From CAYQUC01 sp964514215 (GTDB lineage Bacteria; Pseudomonadota; Gammaproteobacteria; UBA6429; Thiohalophilaceae), in the NCBI GenBank assembly GCA_964514215.1, contig CAZEPW010000010.1, positions 1 to 64,000 on the forward strand: a DNA stretch of 64,000 nt, in the 5' to 3' direction. Under the pieces are notes generated by a model. That model saw only the letters and a list, made by a program, of their open reading frames with translations, did not search any database and was not told where the DNA came from. Each line of letters starts with the position of its first letter. The first letter of the stretch is position 1. Positions 53,140 to 61,488 of the stretch are shown in pieces. The position numbers and the translations under genes are program-made.

Positions 53140-53153
53140 CAGTAATATTACTG
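53140..53153. repeat. Palindrome CAGTAATATTACTG in rluC-rne region
   Basis: Perfect 14-base palindrome about 100 bases upstream of rluC and 260 bases before rne. Thirteen of its bases recur at 56501-56513 over the end of the fliL-like gene. It may be an operator or only a chance AT-rich palindrome. Confidence 0.3.
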
Positions 53154-53243
53154 TAATTTGGATTTGCCGCCCAGAAGAATTTATTGAGGTTTGAGCAGAT
53201 CAAAAGGTATCAACTAGAAGGTTGATTATTTTAACATACAAAA

Positions 53244-53398
53244 GCGCTCCTACGACATTCAGTTAGATTAGCTGAATACGATTTGAGTGCGCTATACGAT
53301 GCACATTTCCGGCTAGGGCTTGTAACATTTAACTGAACAAGTAACCAAGATCTTTGCATTGTAAAGCACTCCCACTGTTAATGTTGTGGTAGAGCGCT
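53244..53398 (+). promoter_or_regulatory. Structured 5' leader of rne
   Basis: The 374-base gap before rne contains two hairpins near the gene. The first pairs GCGCTC (53244-53249) with GAG-TG-CGC (53285-53292) and encloses ATTCAG/CTGAAT (53257-53262 with 53272-53277). The second pairs AGCACTCCCAC (from 53365) with GTGGTAGAGCGCT (to 53398), ending 16 bases before the ATG. E. coli rne has a 361-nt leader with hairpins through which RNase E cleaves its own mRNA; the location and form here suggest the same autoregulation. I see the hairpins; the function is inferred. Confidence 0.55.
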
Positions 53399-53413
53399 AA
53401 TTTAAGGTTTTAT

Positions 53414-56005
53414 ATGAAAAGAATGCTTTTTAACGCAACTCAGCAAGAAGAGTTGCGCGTAGCGATGGTTGAAGGTCAACGTTTATACGACTTAGATATT
53501 GAAACAAAACATCGAGAATCAAAGAAATCAAACATTTACAAAGGTAAAATTACCCGCGTAGAACCCAGCTTGGAAGCTGCATTTGTTAATTATGGTGCAG
53601 ATCGTCATGGTTTTTTACCGCTAAAACAAATTTCACGAAGTTATTTCAATCAAGGTGTAAACCTTTCAGCTGGTAAGGTTAATATAAAAGATGTTGTCAG
53701 TGAAGGCCTCGAAGTCATTGTCCAAATCGACAAAGAAGAACGTGGCAATAAGGGAGCGGCTCTCACAACGTTTATCAGCTTGGCTGGTCGTTATTTAGTA
53801 TTAATGCCTAACAATCCTCGAGCTGGTGGTGTATCACGACGAATCGAGGGTGATGAACGAAATGAAGCTAGAGAAGCCATTAGCGGCTTAGTAATTCCTG
53901 AAAATATGGGGATCATTTTACGTACTGCGGGTTTGGGTAAAAATACCGAAGAATTACAATGGGATCTAGACTACTTATTGCAGTTGTGGGCTTCTATCGA
54001 TAAAGCTGCTCAAGAAAAACCCGGGCCATTTCTAATATACCAAGAAAGTAACCTTGTCACCCGGGCTATTCGAGATTATTTACGAAATGATATCAATGAA
54101 ATTTTAATCGATGAACCTAAGATATTTCAACAGGTTCAAGACTTTATGTCGCAAGTTATGCCGCATAATTTGAGTAAAGTTAAATTTTATGATGATCAAG
54201 TACCATTATTTACTCGTTACCAAATTGAAACTCAAATTGAATCTGCATTTCAACGTGAGGTACGTTTGCCTTCAGGCGGTGTTTTAGTTATTGATCCAAC
54301 TGAAGCAATGATTTCAATCGATATTAACTCCGCTAGAGCCACTAAAGGTGGCGATATTGAAGAAACAGCATTAAATACCAATTTAGAAGCGGCGGATGAA
54401 ATAGCCAGACAATTAAGACTTCGTGATATTGGTGGTTTAATTGTAATTGATTTCATTGATATGATGCCGACCAAAAATCAACGAGCAGTTGAAAATCAAT
54501 TGCGTGACTCATTAAAAATTGACCGTGCGAGAGTTCAAGTTGGCCGAATATCACGATTTGGGCTATTAGAAATGTCACGTCAAAGACTTCGAGCTTCATT
54601 AGGTGATTCGAGTCAAAATGTTTGTCCGCGTTGTAGTGGACAAGGTTCTATTCGAGGCATTGAATCACTCGCTTTATCGGTATTACGTGTCGTTGAAGAA
54701 GAAGCAATGAAAGATAAAACAGCACGTGTTATCGCTGACTTACCGGTTTCTGTCGCAACTTTCTTATTAAATGAAAAAAGAGATATTTTGTTTGAAATTG
54801 AGAGCAGACAAAGCGTTAATATCACTTTAATTCCAAACGGTAATTTAGAAACACCGCATTATGAAGTTAAACGGTTACGCACTATTGATAATGAAACCGA
54901 CGTAAAAACGCATAGCTACAAGTTAGAAACAAAAGTTGCTTATGATGCTGATGAACCTACACAAGATAAAAAACAAATAACTCCTGTTGCTGAACAAGCT
55001 GCTGTTAGCAGCGTAGCGCCTCAAACACCAAGACCAGCAGTCAAACAAAATAGCATGGGCTTATTTAAACGAATTTGGACGTTATTCTTTGGGGAATCTA
55101 GCAACAAGAAAAAAACGACAGCAAAGAACATCAATAATAATCGAAATAAAAATAATCGTAATCGTAATTACAAACAACGAAACACCAATAATCGAGGCCG
55201 AAATAAAATTCAACAAAATGGTCCGCAACAAGGACCGGGACAACAGCGCCGTAGTAATAATACAAATAAACGGCAGGATAATCGTCATTCTCAGAATCAA
55301 AATCCCCGTAAAAATGACAACAAACAAAAACAGCCGGAACAACAAACTAATAAACAAGAGAGTCAAACTTCAAATGTTGCTGTAACAGAAGCTAACAATA
55401 CTAGCTCGGCCAATACTGATAGTGCCACGAATCAAAATACTAAACCACGTTCGTCAAACCGCCAGCGACGCGGTGGTCGTCGTAGAAATAACAACCGTTC
55501 TCAATCCAATAAAACGGAAACAACGGATGACGCTAGCCAAAATAATACAATAAATGCAACTCAAGCTTCAAAATCGAACGTAACAACTGAATCAAATAGC
55601 AATCAGAATCAGCTGGTAACGACTCAGCAAACAAGTAATGAACCTAGAAATGAGGCAGAAAATAAATCCGAGAATAAATCGAGAAATAATTCTAAACAAT
55701 CATCAAATTCAGCGTCAAATGAAACTAAAGCCAAATTGCAACAAGTTGAAACTAAGCCAAACTCATCGGTAGTTAACACTACAAGCTCAAGCACGGCAGA
55801 CAAAAGTGTAGTGCCAAAAACAGAAATTAAAACTCCTGCTGTAGCTGAGACTAAATCGAGTATTAGTCCGTCAGCGCCAACCACTCAAACTGAAAATAAA
55901 CCTGAACCGGTTAAACTACAACAGGTACATACAAAACCAGTTAGCAGTTCAAATACAGCAGATAGTGCTACTTCCCCACAAAAAACAAGCATTACTGACG
56001 AATAA
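53414..56005 (+). CDS. rne: Ribonuclease E
   Basis: Essential endoribonuclease for mRNA decay and rRNA/tRNA processing. 863 residues against 1061 in E. coli. N-terminal half: S1 domain about 36-120, catalytic D303 (SIDINSAR) and D346 (VIDFIDMM), zinc-link C404/C407 in CPRCSGQG, all with E. coli numbering. After about 530 comes a short amphipathic segment MGLFKRIWTLFFG (548-560), a likely membrane-targeting helix, then a disordered Asn/Gln/Arg-rich scaffold (NNRNKNNRNRN, NRQRRGGRRRNNNR) and a Ser/Thr/Asn-rich tail. Binding motifs for enolase or PNPase cannot be judged by eye. AAGG precedes the start. Confidence 0.95.
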   Translation: MKRMLFNATQQEELRVAMVEGQRLYDLDIETKHRESKKSNIYKGKITRVEPSLEAAFVNYGADRHGFLPLKQISRSYFNQGVNLSAGKVNIKDVVSEGLEVIVQIDKEERGNKGAALTTFISLAGRYLVLMPNNPRAGGVSRRIEGDERNEAREAISGLVIPENMGIILRTAGLGKNTEELQWDLDYLLQLWASIDKAAQEKPGPFLIYQESNLVTRAIRDYLRNDINEILIDEPKIFQQVQDFMSQVMPHNLSKVKFYDDQVPLFTRYQIETQIESAFQREVRLPSGGVLVIDPTEAMISIDINSARATKGGDIEETALNTNLEAADEIARQLRLRDIGGLIVIDFIDMMPTKNQRAVENQLRDSLKIDRARVQVGRISRFGLLEMSRQRLRASLGDSSQNVCPRCSGQGSIRGIESLALSVLRVVEEEAMKDKTARVIADLPVSVATFLLNEKRDILFEIESRQSVNITLIPNGNLETPHYEVKRLRTIDNETDVKTHSYKLETKVAYDADEPTQDKKQITPVAEQAAVSSVAPQTPRPAVKQNSMGLFKRIWTLFFGESSNKKKTTAKNINNNRNKNNRNRNYKQRNTNNRGRNKIQQNGPQQGPGQQRRSNNTNKRQDNRHSQNQNPRKNDNKQKQPEQQTNKQESQTSNVAVTEANNTSSANTDSATNQNTKPRSSNRQRRGGRRRNNNRSQSNKTETTDDASQNNTINATQASKSNVTTESNSNQNQLVTTQQTSNEPRNEAENKSENKSRNNSKQSSNSASNETKAKLQQVETKPNSSVVNTTSSSTADKSVVPKTEIKTPAVAETKSSISPSAPTTQTENKPEPVKLQQVHTKPVSSSNTADSATSPQKTSITDE

Positions 56006-56012
56006 AATTAAG

Positions 56013-56036
56013 AGCAACTCCGATACCGGAGTTGCT
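56013..56036 (+). terminator. Terminator of rne
   Basis: Perfect 10-base stem AGCAACTCCG / CGGAGTTGCT around a four-base ATAC loop, 8 bases after the rne stop. The following TATTAATCT is not a pure T-run, so part of the signal may be Rho-dependent or act as a 3' stabiliser. Confidence 0.65.
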
Positions 56037-56063
56037 TATTAATCTCTCATTTCTTCTTAAAGT

Positions 56064-56083
56064 TATCGGATATTTTTCCGATA
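56064..56083. promoter_or_regulatory. Dyad TATCGGA-N6-TCCGATA upstream of fliL-like gene
   Basis: Perfect 7-base inverted repeat, 33 bases before the ATG of the FliL-like gene and just after the rne terminator. It could be an operator or a second weak terminator hairpin; the loop is T-rich but no T-run follows. Function unknown. Confidence 0.35.
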
Positions 56084-56116
56084 CAGTATTCATAAAGAGT
56101 TTATGAGAGAAAAATA

Positions 56117-56506
56117 ATGATTAAAACATTTATTGGCTTCGTTTTGTTTTTTAGCGTGTCTTTAATTTATGCTCAAAGTGACGGTGGTAATTCAAGTTAT
56201 TTTTCAATTGAGCCACCAATCGTTGTTAATATTTATCACCCAGATCGAATCAAATTTTTACAAGTAGACATCCAAGTTAAAGTTAAAAACTCTTCAATAG
56301 TTGATGCTATTGAATTACACAAACCCGCTATACGTCATGCAATGTTAATGTTAATTAGCAACCAAAAAATAGATGAAATAAAAACAGTTAAAGGAAAAGA
56401 AAAATTACGCAAAGATGCGTTAAGCACCATTCAAAAAGTTTTAAAAGAAAATACCGGAAGTGAAGGTATCTCAGAACTTTATTTTACAGGTTTTATTATC
56501 CAGTAA
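56117..56506 (+). CDS. Exported FliL-family protein (orphan)
   Basis: 129 residues. The core matches the FliL family: YFSIEPPIVVNIY, then KFLQVDIQVKVKN, LHKPAIRHAMLMLISNQKIDEI, KGKEKLRKDAL and a C-terminal ELYFTGFIIQ. Flagellar FliL normally has a membrane anchor and modulates stator function. Here the N-terminus (MIKTFIGFVLFFSVSLIYAQ) looks like a cleavable signal peptide with Ala at 19, so the protein may be periplasmic. No flagellar genes are in the window. GAGAGA lies before the start. Not a firm functional call. Confidence 0.78.
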   Translation: MIKTFIGFVLFFSVSLIYAQSDGGNSSYFSIEPPIVVNIYHPDRIKFLQVDIQVKVKNSSIVDAIELHKPAIRHAMLMLISNQKIDEIKTVKGKEKLRKDALSTIQKVLKENTGSEGISELYFTGFIIQ

Positions 56507-56511
56507 TATTA

Positions 56512-57000
56512 CTAAAAATATCGTGTTTTAATATCACTTAATAAACCATTAGAAGCAGATTCGACTAAATCAAAAACATACTCAAATCCTCGTTCACCAC
56601 CATAATATGGATCCGGTACCTCAGTATCATCATAATCGGTTGTAAAATCTAAAAACAATTTTAGTTTATCTACATGTTGTGAAGGACATAGTGATTTTAA
56701 AATTTGGAAATTATCCATATCCATTGCTAAAACATAATCGAATTTGTCAAAATCCTCTTTTACTGCACGTCTAGCCCTAAGATCACTTAAATCGATTCCT
56801 CTGGTAATTGCTGTAGACTGAGATCGACCATCGGGCGGCTCTCCGACATGGTAAGCATGGGTGCCAGCAGAATCAGTTAATATAAATTCAGAATAATTAT
56901 TCTTTACTACCAGAGCTCTAAAAACACCTTCCGCAGTAGGCGATCGACAAATATTGCCCATACAAACAAATAAAACGTGGATCTTTTTGTTACTAATCAT
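56512..57000 (-). CDS. Low-molecular-weight protein-tyrosine phosphatase
   Basis: 162 residues. P-loop VCMGNICRSPTAEG with nucleophile C13 and R19, and the general acid in DPYYGGERGFEYVFDLV. Dephosphorylates protein tyrosines; relatives (Wzb/Etp) act on capsule tyrosine kinases, but no such kinase or polysaccharide gene is in the window. It converges with the FliL-like gene, separated by 5 bases, and is divergent from the small gene at 57136. Confidence 0.92.
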   Translation of the reverse strand: MISNKKIHVLFVCMGNICRSPTAEGVFRALVVKNNYSEFILTDSAGTHAYHVGEPPDGRSQSTAITRGIDLSDLRARRAVKEDFDKFDYVLAMDMDNFQILKSLCPSQHVDKLKLFLDFTTDYDDTEVPDPYYGGERGFEYVFDLVESASNGLLSDIKTRYF

Positions 57001-57135
57001 AATGTTATTTAAATTTTAAAATGTGATTCATAGTACAAAACATAACAATCCAATACAATAAAATCAATACTTTTGAATATTTTTGAGTTACTCTTATATG
57101 CTAGCAAGTTAATTATTATTGGAATTTTGGTTGTT

Positions 57136-57399
57136 ATGCCGAATATTAATTTATCACTGGAACAGCTTCGCACTTTAATTGGCATTAAAGTTATTCATTC
57201 GGGAGAACAATACCAAATTATTGAAGTTATCGAATCCGAACCAGGTTTAATACTGCAAAATTGTACCAACGAAAAATTAATACAAGAAAATCAATTCGGT
57301 GACCCAACCCGACGTGCTCCCAAAAATATTACTATTCAAGTATTAACAAAGGATAGAAAAGAACTGCACCCGCAGTTTTTAGCTTTAGATTTATTATAA
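57136..57399 (+). CDS. Small hypothetical protein (87 aa)
   Basis: Start ATG 57136 (MPNINLSLEQL); the frame is open back to a TTG at 57073, but those residues are a membrane-like stretch without ribosome site. The product is soluble and strongly beta-rich: IGIKVIHSGEQYQIIEVIESEPGLILQNC, then a basic region DPTRRAPKNITIQVLTKDRKELHP. It resembles a small SH3-like barrel, but I recognise no named family. Convergent with ycaR. It has a sensible length and charge pattern and is probably real. Confidence 0.6.
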   Translation: MPNINLSLEQLRTLIGIKVIHSGEQYQIIEVIESEPGLILQNCTNEKLIQENQFGDPTRRAPKNITIQVLTKDRKELHPQFLALDLL

Positions 57400-57416
57400 T
57401 CTTAAAACTTTATCCA

Positions 57417-57587
57417 TTAGTTAGACTGAATTTTACGAGCTTCTTCTTCCAACATAACGGGAATATCATCACGAATAGGGTAAGCGAGTTTATCAACCTT
57501 GCAGATTAGCTCGTTCTCCGCTTTATCATATAGCAATAACCCTTTACAAATTGGGCAAGCTAAAATATCTAATAATTTTTTATCCAT
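57417..57587 (-). CDS. ycaR: Trm112-like UPF0434 zinc-ribbon protein
   Basis: 56 residues, too short for most gene finders. MDKKLLDILACPICKGLLLY carries CxxC at 11-14; the second metal pair is reduced to a single Cys in ELICKVDKLAYPI, a common state in this family. It ends IPVMLEEEARKI, the hallmark of YcaR. Trm112 relatives stabilise methyltransferases; the bacterial role is unclear. It starts 1 base after the lpxK stop, the same lpxK-ycaR pairing as in E. coli (where kdsB follows). Confidence 0.88.
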   Translation of the reverse strand: MDKKLLDILACPICKGLLLYDKAENELICKVDKLAYPIRDDIPVMLEEEARKIQSN

Positions 57588-57588
57588 A

Positions 57589-58560
57589 CTAACTCTCTAA
57601 TTTATTTAAAATACTTAATTCCAAAGAATTACTAATTTCACATTCAATCGGCAGATACCAGCAATTTTTAATATTAAAACGATGACATTTAACGGCATCT
57701 TTTTCTGTCATTATAATTGGTAAATCATCATCAAAAAGCAAATCTTTTGCACTAAAAGAGTAATGATCTAAAAATACATGTTTAATAAGTTCTATATTAT
57801 ATTTTTGTAAATTTAAAAAAAATTGTTCAGGGTTGGCTATCGCCGCAACTGCATGCACATTTTTATTTTCAAACTCAGTTAAATTTATAGTTTCATTAGC
57901 ACGTAGTGAATGAAGTGTATTACCTTTATACCACATATTGTACGTATCTTTATTATCGCCGCCGTTAGAGACAATAAAATCAACCAATTCTAACCGTGAT
58001 ATAGGTTCTCTGAGTGGCCCAGCCGGTAAACAGAACCCATTACCAAATTTGCTACTATTATTGACAACAGCAATTTCAATATCACGCTTTAATCGATAAT
58101 GTTGCATACCATCATCGGAAATAACAATGTCACAATTAGAATATTTTACTAAAGCTCTACCCGTTTCAACACGATTAGGCCCTACTGCCATTGGGCATGA
58201 TGTTCGTCGAGAAATAACAATAGCCTCATCACCAACAACCAATGGATCACTATCGGGTCTAACTTGTTGAGGCCACTTTTTGGCTAATCCACCATATCCT
58301 CGGCTAATAATACCTGGTCGATACCCAGATTGTTTTAATTTATCCGCTAACCAGATAACCAAAGGTGTCTTACCATTCCCCCCTACGGTTATATTACCAA
58401 CGATAATAACGGGAACATTTAAGCGATATGATTTTAATATATTAAATTGATATAAGTTTTTTCGTAACCATACAATATAACAAAACAACCAGCTTAATGG
58501 TTTTAAAAAAAATGTTATTTTGCTTTGCTTATACCAAGAGTGTTGAATGTATTTAATCAT
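57589..58560 (-). CDS. lpxK: Tetraacyldisaccharide 4'-kinase
   Basis: Phosphorylates the lipid A disaccharide at the 4' position. 323 residues, with an N-terminal membrane-associated helix (LSWLFCYIVWLRKNLY). P-loop VGNITVGGNGKTPLVIWLA near 55, SRGYGG, GDEAIVISRRT and SDDGMQHYRLKRD are family motifs. It overlaps msbA by 8 bases, the classic msbA-lpxK pair, and shows that the organism makes lipopolysaccharide. Confidence 0.94.
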   Translation of the reverse strand: MIKYIQHSWYKQSKITFFLKPLSWLFCYIVWLRKNLYQFNILKSYRLNVPVIIVGNITVGGNGKTPLVIWLADKLKQSGYRPGIISRGYGGLAKKWPQQVRPDSDPLVVGDEAIVISRRTSCPMAVGPNRVETGRALVKYSNCDIVISDDGMQHYRLKRDIEIAVVNNSSKFGNGFCLPAGPLREPISRLELVDFIVSNGGDNKDTYNMWYKGNTLHSLRANETINLTEFENKNVHAVAAIANPEQFFLNLQKYNIELIKHVFLDHYSFSAKDLLFDDDLPIIMTEKDAVKCHRFNIKNCWYLPIECEISNSLELSILNKLES

Positions 58561-60319
58561 TTGAAAATTGTAATTCGTATAAATTAGCGTAGATTCCCTT
58601 TTCTTTTAATAATTCCTCATGAGTTCCGTATTCGGCTATTTTACCTGCATCAATAACAACAATTTTATCAACATCCTCTATAGTTGATAATCGATGGGCT
58701 ATGACCAATGTCGTGCGATCTTTCATTAAAGTTTTTAATGCCGCTTGAATGTGACGTTCTGAATTAGTATCTAATGCCGAGGTTGCTTCATCCAGTATGA
58801 GTATCGGAGCATTTTTTAATATTGCTCTAGCGATTGCAATACGTTGCCGTTGACCTCCCGACAGTAACCCACCGTTGTCACCTACGTGGGTTTGCATACC
58901 GTCAGGTAATTTTTCAATAAATTCCATAGCATGAGCGGCTTTTGCAGCATTTATAATATCTTCTTTTGAAGCCGATCCTAACGCACCGTACGCAATGTTG
59001 TGTTCTATCGTGTCATTAAATAACGTGACATTTTGACTAACTAAAGATATATTTTTACGTAATTCATAAATCGAAACATCTTTAATATTTATATCATCTA
59101 AGGTTAATTCTCCTTGTTCAACATTATAAAACCTAGGTAGCAGACTAACCAACGTAGATTTCCCGCCACCAGATTGCCCAACAAAAGCAATAGATTGGTT
59201 GGCTTCGATTTCCAAGTTTATATTATTTAGTATTAATTGTTTTTTATTCTGATATGAAAAATTAACGTTTTGAAATTTTATTTTCCCTTTTACATTATCA
59301 AGTTTTAGAGTCCCTTTATTTACTTCTTTTTCAGAATCAATAAACTCAAAAACACTCTGAGCAGCTGCAATACCAACTTGAATTTTCGAATTAACATTGG
59401 TTATTCGTTTGATTGGTTGCATCAGCGCTATCATTGCAGTTAAAAACGAAACAAACGTTCCTGCAGATATGATTTCATGCTCACTTTGTGTTGTAGCCAT
59501 ATAAATGATAAATGCAAATGCAAATGATAGTATTAATTGTATAAATGGTGTGCTGATAGAGTTGGTAAACTCTAGTTTTAATTGCTGTTTACGATTAAAC
59601 GAATTAATTTTATCGAACTGTTGTCGTTCATATTGTTGGCCACCGAACATTTTAACAACACGGTTACCAGTAATGGCTTCTTCGACAACGTGACTCACAT
59701 CCCCCATTGAAGCTTGAATGCGATGACTAATTTTTCTAAATCGTTTACTCACAAATAAAATTAGCATTGCTAATAGTGGCGTCGTTATCAATAAAATAGC
59801 TGTTAACATTGGACTGAGATAAATCATCCAAGCAAGCAATACAATAACAGACAAAGAATCCCGAATAACAATAGTTATAACATTAGAAGCGGCACTTGCT
59901 AATTGTTCAACATCATAGACTAATTTCGCTGTGATTTTTCCTGGTGATGAGTTATCAAAATAAGGGACAGGTAAATCAATAATATGATTAAACATTAATT
60001 TTCGTAAATCACGAATGACATTACGAGCAACTAAATTCATAAAATAGGTAGATATAAACCCTGAAACCATTCGGACTGTAAAAATTAAAACAACAAATAT
60101 TGGTAACCATGTAATAATAGTCGGATCTTGTTTTACAAAACCATCATCTAATAATGGTTTCATCAAAAACGCAAAAGCTGCATCAGTTACTGAATAAACC
60201 GCCATACCACAAACTGAAAATGCAAATACTTTCCAATAAGGAATGACATGCGACAAAAGACGTCGGTAAATTTTTATGCCGTTAGCACTGGTATCGGCGC
60301 TGTTACTTTTTTTGGACAT
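58553..60319 (-). CDS. msbA: Lipid A export ABC transporter MsbA
   Basis: Flips core-lipid A across the inner membrane. 588 residues: six-helix ABC transmembrane domain at about 25-315 and nucleotide-binding domain at 340-588 with Walker A VGQSGGGKSTL, signature LSGGQRQRIAIARAIL, Walker B ILILDEATSALD and H-loop IAHRLSTI. Located between exbD and lpxK. Length and position match E. coli MsbA (582). Confidence 0.94.
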   Translation of the reverse strand: MSKKSNSADTSANGIKIYRRLLSHVIPYWKVFAFSVCGMAVYSVTDAAFAFLMKPLLDDGFVKQDPTIITWLPIFVVLIFTVRMVSGFISTYFMNLVARNVIRDLRKLMFNHIIDLPVPYFDNSSPGKITAKLVYDVEQLASAASNVITIVIRDSLSVIVLLAWMIYLSPMLTAILLITTPLLAMLILFVSKRFRKISHRIQASMGDVSHVVEEAITGNRVVKMFGGQQYERQQFDKINSFNRKQQLKLEFTNSISTPFIQLILSFAFAFIIYMATTQSEHEIISAGTFVSFLTAMIALMQPIKRITNVNSKIQVGIAAAQSVFEFIDSEKEVNKGTLKLDNVKGKIKFQNVNFSYQNKKQLILNNINLEIEANQSIAFVGQSGGGKSTLVSLLPRFYNVEQGELTLDDINIKDVSIYELRKNISLVSQNVTLFNDTIEHNIAYGALGSASKEDIINAAKAAHAMEFIEKLPDGMQTHVGDNGGLLSGGQRQRIAIARAILKNAPILILDEATSALDTNSERHIQAALKTLMKDRTTLVIAHRLSTIEDVDKIVVIDAGKIAEYGTHEELLKEKGIYANLYELQFSND

Positions 60320-60321
60320 TA

Positions 60322-60744
60322 TTATTCTGGATCAATAGCCTGTTTAGTTGCAAAGGTCATATTTGACAATCCTAATTGTCTAACTGCATCCATCGTTTTT
60401 ATAATAAATTGATAAGGTGTACTTTTGTCGGCACTAATTACAATTTGAGGATCTTTTTTACCCTTTGCTGTTAGTTGTATGGCTCTTTTTAAAGTACGCA
60501 TTTTGTTGTTAACAAGCCGTTTATCATTGATAAATACCCGCCCTTGCTGATCTAAACTCACTTCGATAATAAAAGCTTTATGCTTTGAAACCTTGCCTGA
60601 AGATTCAGGTAAATCTATTGATAGTTCAGAGCTTTTATTAAAGGTGGTTGAAACCATAAAAAATATCAACAACAAAAACACCACGTCGATCAATGGCGTT
60701 AAGTTAAGATCGGGTTCTTCAAGTGCTTTTTGACGAAACATCAT
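60322..60744 (-). CDS. exbD: ExbD/TolR-family biopolymer transport protein
   Basis: 140 residues: one membrane helix (LTPLIDVVFLLLIFFMVSTTF, about 15-35) with the conserved membrane Asp in PLIDVVF, and a periplasmic domain ending with a C-terminal basic-acidic mix. Works with ExbB as a proton-driven motor for TonB or Tol. It is 2 bases before msbA and 11 after exbB, an arrangement seen in many gammaproteobacteria next to comEC and msbA. Its TonB partner is not in the window. Confidence 0.9.
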   Translation of the reverse strand: MMFRQKALEEPDLNLTPLIDVVFLLLIFFMVSTTFNKSSELSIDLPESSGKVSKHKAFIIEVSLDQQGRVFINDKRLVNNKMRTLKRAIQLTAKGKKDPQIVISADKSTPYQFIIKTMDAVRQLGLSNMTFATKQAIDPE

Positions 60745-60755
60745 AATAAAATCCG

Positions 60756-61376
60756 TTATCTTTTATCTTTTTCACGATCACCATGCATAACATCAACAAT
60801 TTTTAATGCTTCTTCTTCCATGGTAATAACAAGTTCATCAACCTTTCCTTTGAAATATCGATAAAATATTAAACTCGGTATTGCAACAGTTAATCCGGTT
60901 GCCGTAGTAATGAGTGCTTCAGAAATACCACCAGCTAATACTGTCGGATTACCAACACCTTGAGTTGTTATAGCAGCAAAAACTTTAATCATGCCGATAA
61001 CCGTACCTAATAAGCCTAACAACGGAGTGATTGATGCTATTGTGCCAAGTGTATTTAAAAATCGATCAAGCTCAGGAACTACCTGACGACCGGTTTCTTC
61101 AACACTTTGTTTCATAATTTCACGAGGATGATGCCGATTCAACAAACCAGCGGCGAGTATCACTCCAAGTGGCGAGCTTTTACGTAAAGCCTCAATATGT
61201 TTATTATCCAAGGTCTTATTTTTATACCATTGCCAAATCTGACCAACTAGATTTTTTGGGGCTATTTTTTTACGTTGCAGTGCCCAAAACCGCTCACAAA
61301 TAATGGCAAAGGCTATAACCGAACTAAGTAATAGCGGAATCATCAACCACCCGCCTGCTTTAATCATTTCAAACAC
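60756..61376 (-). CDS. exbB: ExbB/TolQ/MotA-family proton channel protein
   Basis: 206 residues, three membrane helices (about 12-30, 108-130, 150-175). LLGLLGTVIGMIKVF and GISEALITTATGLTVAIPSLIFY are the proton-channel family motifs. The energised partner of ExbD for TonB-type transport. 112 bases after comEC on the same strand. Confidence 0.92.
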   Translation of the reverse strand: MFEMIKAGGWLMIPLLLSSVIAFAIICERFWALQRKKIAPKNLVGQIWQWYKNKTLDNKHIEALRKSSPLGVILAAGLLNRHHPREIMKQSVEETGRQVVPELDRFLNTLGTIASITPLLGLLGTVIGMIKVFAAITTQGVGNPTVLAGGISEALITTATGLTVAIPSLIFYRYFKGKVDELVITMEEEALKIVDVMHGDREKDKR

Positions 61377-61488
61377 ATTAACTTCCTTTCTAAGATATTG
61401 TTTTTAATGCAATTTATTTAATATTTATCACAGCTTTACTGATTTTGCATCTTCTCAAAATAACCGCCAGATGTGGTCATTAGTAGAC

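Noticed and set aside
55082..55385. Open frames on both strands in the rne tail
   Set aside because: They arise from the low-complexity Asn/Arg codons (AAT, CGT) of RNase E.
57417..57587. Possible frameshift in ycaR at the C-run near 57540
   Set aside because: A first pass suggested an extra base, but recounting against the lpxK stop (57589-57591) shows three C and one intact 56-residue frame.
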